Assembly (NCBI GenBank): GCA_039619475.1
Contig: CM077116.1
Coordinates: 376,886,188 to 376,950,187 of the forward strand
Length of the DNA: 64,000 bases
Direction: 5' to 3'
From: Icerya purchasi
Taxonomy: Eukaryota; Arthropoda; Insecta; Hemiptera; Monophlebidae
In this document: one piece after another, positions 59,116 to 64,000 of the stretch
How the letters are laid out: every line of letters starts with the position of its first letter
Position numbering within the stretch: the stretch's first letter is position 1
Translations under genes and position numbers: made by a program
The notes under the pieces: generated by a model
The model's database searches: none
What the model was told of the DNA's origin: nothing
Seen by the model: the letters and a program-made list of their open reading frames with translations, nothing else

Positions 59116-61441
59116 ATAAGTAATTATCCGCACATATTACTTTATTATCGTTTAATTTTAATTTTAATTCATTGAAATCGTGATCGGAAAAAGAAAGAAG
59201 TAATTTATTGACACACACACACCAGTATGTAATTTGTTTCTTACGAATATTCAAAATGAACAAAATTTTTACTCCAATAATACAGTGTTTTTATTAACTT
59301 GCAAAATTCGAAAGCATATACACCGGTTAATTTATTCCAAATTTCTACGAATATAGGATTTTCGTTTATTCATACTTTTGAGTGCACATGGAATAAAACC
59401 TACTAAATTATATTAATTTACCGTTTTGTTTAAAGTTTATTATTTTAATTACTTTTTTCAGCAGTATTTAACATTAATTTTAAAAATGTTATAAAAATTC
59501 AATTAAACAATATAATAAAAGAGTATAAACAAAAAAATAAAAATAAGTTAGAAATCCGTGATTAATTTTTATTATTTTTATATTTAAAAAGTATATGCGC
59601 CGGAATAGGCGCAGCTTAAGGATTTGCCAAGTTATTCTTTTTTTTTCCCTTTTGGGCTCGTTTTTACCCATACCAAGTTATTCTTAAAAATAAGATATTT
59701 TACCTATTACATTTACATCCATATTATAAAGCTAAAAGGCAAAAAAAAAAACCGGAAAAAACGTTCATAGTCCCTATTATGGTAGAGCTGGAGTCTTCGA
59801 TGTTTTAAATTACTAGAATATAGAAAAAATGCGAAACCTTAAAAATTTTTTTTAAGGTTCCGAATTCCAAAAAAATATACTCATCTAGTTCTAAGAAGAA
59901 AAAATTAGAAAAAATTCCACAATTTCGTAGTAACTAAAGACTTTTTTTTTTTTTTTAAATTTTAATAAACGTATTTTCATTATTGGAATATAGAAAAAGT
60001 ACGAAATCTCCGAAATTCCAAAATTTACGGGTCATAAATCTTGAAAAATATACACATAAAGTTGGAAACGAAAATTAGAAAAATTTCACAACCCATTTCA
60101 ACGCGTAGCCGCATAACTGGTTCTAGTTTTTAATTTTCTTATCATTAGAGTATGGAAAAAACGAAACACGCAAATTTTAAAATTGAAGGAGCGACGATTA
60201 CCACCGGTTCTTGTTTTTTTAAGATACTGCAAACCGAGTTTCATATTACTCTACTGCTAGTTTTAGTTTTTAAGATATATTAATTATTTTATTTAATCAA
60301 CATAAACCACGTGGGGGCACCTCAGTACCGTCTTATTTTAAAAATTCGAAACAATTAAAAATTCAAAGGGCTGAGCTGCGAAGCAGACAATGGACCTCTA
60401 TAGCCCTTTAGTACTATATAAAAATACATCCTTCAGACTCGGACAATATAATATTCTAGGTTTATTTTTACTCTTTTCTCGCTGAAGGTAAAATATTTCC
60501 GAAGACGTTTCTGTATATATTCATTGGGTCAATTTAATGCTTTTTTTCATTTATATTTTTTGGTGCTTCATTATTTTTATTAACTAATAGATAAACCGGA
60601 TCTACAGGTACGCTAAATTAAAAGTACATATATGTATATTAGTAATGAAATTAATCTAAAAACATATTTAAAATCTATAAAAATAATATAATCACGGAAC
60701 TGAAATAATTAAAAAATTCTCAGACACAATTAATTATTTACTTTTAAAAGTCGTTTCTAAACATTAGTGTGACTGTTAGTAAAAAAATAATGTTTTTTTA
60801 AATATTTTTTTCCACATAATGGAATTTATTAAATATTGCGAAGGTCCGTAGTAGCCATCAACAAAACGATCAAAAAGTGGAGAAAAAACAGGCAGCAGTT
60901 CCGCCTGATGTGCGAATAGATTAGAATTTTCGATCGGCGTAATACGCAATGTAAGTTTGAAACGGGTATTATACATATGTACGTGGCGTTTTTCATTTTT
61001 ATCGTTTTTATTTCTGTTCTAAAAGCATGGCGCCGGCAAATAAACCAATTCCAGTGCCATTTTGCAGCTTATCATCCAATTTGTTACCGAACTACCTCAC
61101 GATCGTTTTTTTTTTTAATTAATCACGCGAAGGGAACGTAAAATTAAACGATAGTCTCTTTACTGTGGAAATATAAACAAAAAGAAAAGCCGTTTTTATG
61201 GATTTCTGAACATTTCAACCATTCCTTCTTCTTTTTTCGTCGAAAACTGAAAAGATAAAAATGTTTCGTTCGATTTCAGTGCGCATTATCGGATAAACAT
61301 ATAATATTACAATCACTCTAGTAGTATTAAAAATAAGTTGACTAAATTTTTGTTTATTTTTAATAACCTTCATAATAATAATAATAGCAAAGTAAATGTT
61401 ACTACAAGGATTATTTTATATAAGGCAATCATTTTATCAAA
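59116..61441. other. intergenic, nothing recognised
   Basis: AT-rich DNA with many A-runs, a (CA)6-type run near 59212-59222 and no recognisable gene. A purple-patch of repeated AATTTTAA words near 59840-60190 is low complexity only. Confidence 0.45.
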
Positions 61442-61449
61442 CCTACTAT

Positions 61450-61763
61450 CGAGGGCGTCGCCAGCCGATGAGCTGGGGGGGGGGCCCAAGATGATAGAAA
61501 GATGATATGAGTTATAGGAAAAATAAAATTTATAATCTGTAAAGCCGTAATATTTTATTACATAAGAATAAAATCTTTTAATTAAAACATAATTTTTGTG
61601 GGTTTCTGGCTAATTGTTCTACTACTTTATTATAAAAATCTTCCAAATTTTGTCCATGATTACGCGCCTATGAATAATAATCATGGCCAGTTGATTAAAA
61701 AGTTTGGAGGCTTCAGAGAGGCAACGGCCCTCCCCTGCCCCCCCCTCCTTGGCGACGCTCATG
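61450..61763 (-). mobile_element. hAT MITE (GGGCGTCGCCAG family), copy 5
   Basis: Left end CGAGGGCGTCGCCAG; right end, reverse-complemented, CATGAGCGTCGCCAAG. Perfect duplication CCTACTAT at 61442-61449 and 61764-61771. It shares the extra ~40-bp internal segment (around ATTATAAAAATCTTCC) with copy 3, so these two form a subfamily. Confidence 0.92.
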
Positions 61764-61771
61764 CCTACTAT

Positions 61772-62087
61772 ATATATATATATATAGTAGCATAATTTAC
61801 GCAGATATAATTGAACTTAAAATATTTCGAAAAATGTTAGCAAGTTATTAAAGAATACTAGAGCCATTAAATTAATTAAATCATATAAAACGGTAGATTA
61901 TTTAGCTTCAGTGATTACAGTTGGAATTATGCCATTGCAGTTTGAAATTAGTAAACACATAAATTTATTTTGCATTAAAAATAATATTACTCTACCTGCT
62001 CGCTCAACTTCAATAATGCCTATTACGAAAATGGTAAATTTACTTATGAGAATAAAACCACTTTTAATATAAAGCAGTTTAAACACG
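61772..62087. other. intergenic, then left flank of a hAT element
   Basis: A short (TA)n tract lies just inside the MITE flank. The 8 bp before 62088 are TAAACACG, the predicted target duplication of the hAT element on the right. Confidence 0.45.
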
Positions 62088-64000
62088 CAGCGGCGTAGCG
62101 TAGGCTTTCGCCGCCTGGGGCCGACCGGAAATTTGCCGCCCCCTCTATATTAATTATTAGTCACATAAATGAGTAAAAGTCAAATAAAGCAGCTTTAAAT
62201 TTTTTTATTAATTAAAAATGTATTTTGCGTGTTTTTTTCATAGCAAAATCTTTTTTACAATTATCAATATCAATGTCAGAATAGCTAAATTTGATAGCCT
62301 CAACGTGGACATAGTCGATCTGAGATAATTTTTGATTAACTTTAGTTTAGAGAAGCTTCTCTCGCAACTGGCATTACTGATGGCAGATGTTAAAAAAATT
62401 CTCAGCATTATGACAATGTTTGGTAAGCCATCTTCAAGTTTGGACTCGATAATATATTTTAATAAACCTAGAGAGCCGGACTTAATGGGCTCTTTTTTAC
62501 AATCTGGGTCTGTTGTAGCTACGAAAGCTCGTAAACGTATGCGCTCAAGTTGAAATTGTTCTTTATTAATGTCTGGAGGAGCTTGATGTAAGTTAAGTTC
62601 GTCCACGCTCAATATCACTACAGGTCTTAAAAAATCATATTTTTGCGCTAGATTCTGCAGCTGTTGGAGTCTTTCTCGAATTTCAGCAATTACTCCGTCT
62701 ATTGAAGAAAACATTGTTCGCCTCAAGTCATCTTTGAACGATATCTCAACACCTTTACTTCCGTCGCCAAATATATGCTTCCTCCTGATTCGTCTTGAGG
62801 GTTCAAAAGAAATTTCAAGCTTTTCACATAAACTTTTGGTAATATCTTAAAGCGTCATCCACGTATTCCTCTCGCTTTTCTTCCAATGCAGTCTGTAAAG
62901 CACTTATTTTCTGAGCACATTGATGCATATTTAGTCCCTCTGTTTGAAAATTATTTTGAGCATCATTTACTTCACACAGTACCGGTTGCCAGAAGCCTAA
63001 GTAACATAAAAACGAATATGATTGCATAACGACTAATAAGCTTCCTGCATCTGTCCGTGTGTTCAAGCTTTTTTTCATTTCCATCAGTTTTCCCAGTGCA
63101 GTTAAAGTTTCTTTGTAATGATGTCTAATGGAATTTACAGAATCACCTCTAGCGCTCCAACGTGTGTCCTGAGCCCTCTTCAAACTTTTTCTTGTGGCTG
63201 AAAGAACTTCCCACCGATGTGTCGACGTAGAAAAAAAAAGCGTAGCAGCGTTCTTAGCGTACCAAAGAAAGTCATCGAATTTACCTCCTCTGAAGCTGCA
63301 TGTAGGCAAACTAGGTTTAGTGAATGGTTTGAGCAAGGAACAAATTCGGCATTGGGATTGATATCCTTTATCCGCTGTTGCACACCTGTGTGGCATCCAG
63401 CCATCGTGGTAGCATTATCGTAAGCTTGCCCTCTACAGTTCATGATGTCGAGCCCATCAGCCTTAAGTTTGCTTACTATCGTGTCACTTATACCTTCTGC
63501 AGTTTTGGTTTTCGTTTCGATGAAATCTATAAAAGATTCCTCTACTCTAACCTTCTGGTTTTCAATTATTACATATCGTAATACTTGGCTTGTTTGATCT
63601 TTGTGGGAAATATCCGGGGTTCTGTCAAAGATCACGGAATAGTATTTAGCCTTTTGGACACGAGCTATAATTACTTGGCGAACTTTTTTCCCGAAAATTT
63701 CTATGAACTCATTTTGAATTTGAGGTGACATATAAGTGAGAGAAATGTTTTGGCCTATTTTTATCCTTACTAAATGCTCTCTGAGGATCGTACTTTGCTA
63801 GAAGATGCACCAATTCTAAAAAGCTTCCTCTGTTAGTACTTATGTCATCTTCCCTGTGGCCACGTAACGCCAAATTTTGTTTTGCCAGAAATTGTATAAT
63901 ATCAAACATTCTTATCAGAATTTCATGCCATTTTTTGGTTTCCTTTGCCAATATTTCTTGTTTCTTTTTATCAATTGTTTGTTCTTTTCGAAGTCTCTTT
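62088..64000 (-). mobile_element. hAT transposon with transposase, one end visible
   Basis: CAGCGGCGTAGCGTAGGC at 62088 is a typical hAT terminus, with GC-rich sub-terminal sequence (to about 62145) resembling CGCC/GGGGC-rich hAT ends. A transposase on the minus strand ends at 62238, about 150 bp inside the terminus, as expected. The other end, its inverted repeat and the partner of TAAACACG lie beyond 64000. It may have mobilised hAT relatives once; its terminus differs from those of the MITEs here. Confidence 0.8.
62238..64000 (-). pseudogene. hAT transposase (DUF4371/ZMYM1-like), frameshifted
   Basis: Reading leftwards from the right edge: WHEILIRMFDIIQFLAKQNL and ALRGHREDD (DUF4371-type N-terminal region), then an RNase H-fold block with SVIFDRTPDISHKDQTSQV (first catalytic Asp), and MNCRGQAYDNATTMAGCHTG (the G(Q/R)..YD.A..M.G motif, second Asp). 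Then FVPCSNHSLNLVC (C..H.LNL), RAQDTRWSARG (TRW), and finally NASCERSFSKLKLIKNYLRS (62375-62316), the hAT C-terminal dimerisation motif with its glutamate and W-less S.ERSFS. These are arranged as in ZMYM1-like hAT transposases. Three frame changes: near 63755, near 63235 at a 9-A run, and near 62838. The gene is thus broken. The frame is open across the right edge, so the N-terminus (usually a TTF-type zinc finger) is outside the window. Confidence 0.85.

Noticed and set aside
61598..61795. 65-codon plus-strand frame with PCPPLLGDAHA
   Set aside because: Lies across the hAT MITE at 61450-61763 and its TA flank; a by-product of the MITE end.

Overview
This window looks like AT-rich, non-coding nuclear DNA from an arthropod, most likely an insect. 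A hemipteran is a guess that cannot be proven from this sequence. The reasons are many A/T homopolymers and (TA)n, (AAT)n and (TATG)n microsatellites, spliced-gene architecture, and a dense population of hAT DNA transposons, non-LTR retrotransposons (RTE/BovB-like and R1/Jockey/I-like), a small Helitron-like element and tRNA-like SINE pieces. No bacterial operons, rRNA, intact tRNA genes or CRISPR arrays are visible.

Only one stretch looks like a host protein-coding exon. It lies on the minus strand (17350-18124): a first coding exon that starts with a polyasparagine tract and ends at a consensus GTAAGT donor, preceded by a CpG-rich probable promoter (18125-18945). The function is not recognised. 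A second CpG-rich, promoter-like block lies at 51.25-53.45 kb, with four CRE/ATF-type sites in its first 560 bp and no recognised coding exon.

Almost everything else recognisable is mobile DNA. hAT elements: 5514-7271 (TSD TTAGTAGT), 14663-16159 (same family, no TSD), 20583-21487 (TSD 7/8), 45254-45887 (TSD CACAGTTG), and the left part of a potentially autonomous but frameshifted element from 62088 to the right edge with a DUF4371/hAT-dimerisation transposase. A family of ~300-bp hAT MITEs has five copies (20802, 31323, 39804, 58803, 61450). Four of these have perfect 8-bp target duplications and one has 7/8. A (TA)n-associated short repeat family occurs at 5793-6381 (as a head-to-head palindromic dimer), 9288-9410, 9517-9787, 14949-15206, 20190-20250 and 23182-23521.

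Non-LTR remnants lie at 22320-23030 (-), 33655-34525 (+), 40800-41850 (-), 46740-47025 (+), 47026-47720 (-), 48306-49378 (+, the best preserved), 54030-54340 (+) and 57425-58802 (-). The last is interrupted by a 107-bp AAG-tailed retro-insertion with a 10-bp target duplication and bounded by a MITE. The remaining space is diverged sequence in which I recognise nothing. No clearly undescribed biological system is visible. The most unusual structures are the palindromic dimer, the nested insertions, and two stem-loops with hammerhead-like spacing at 23.68 and 35.05 kb.
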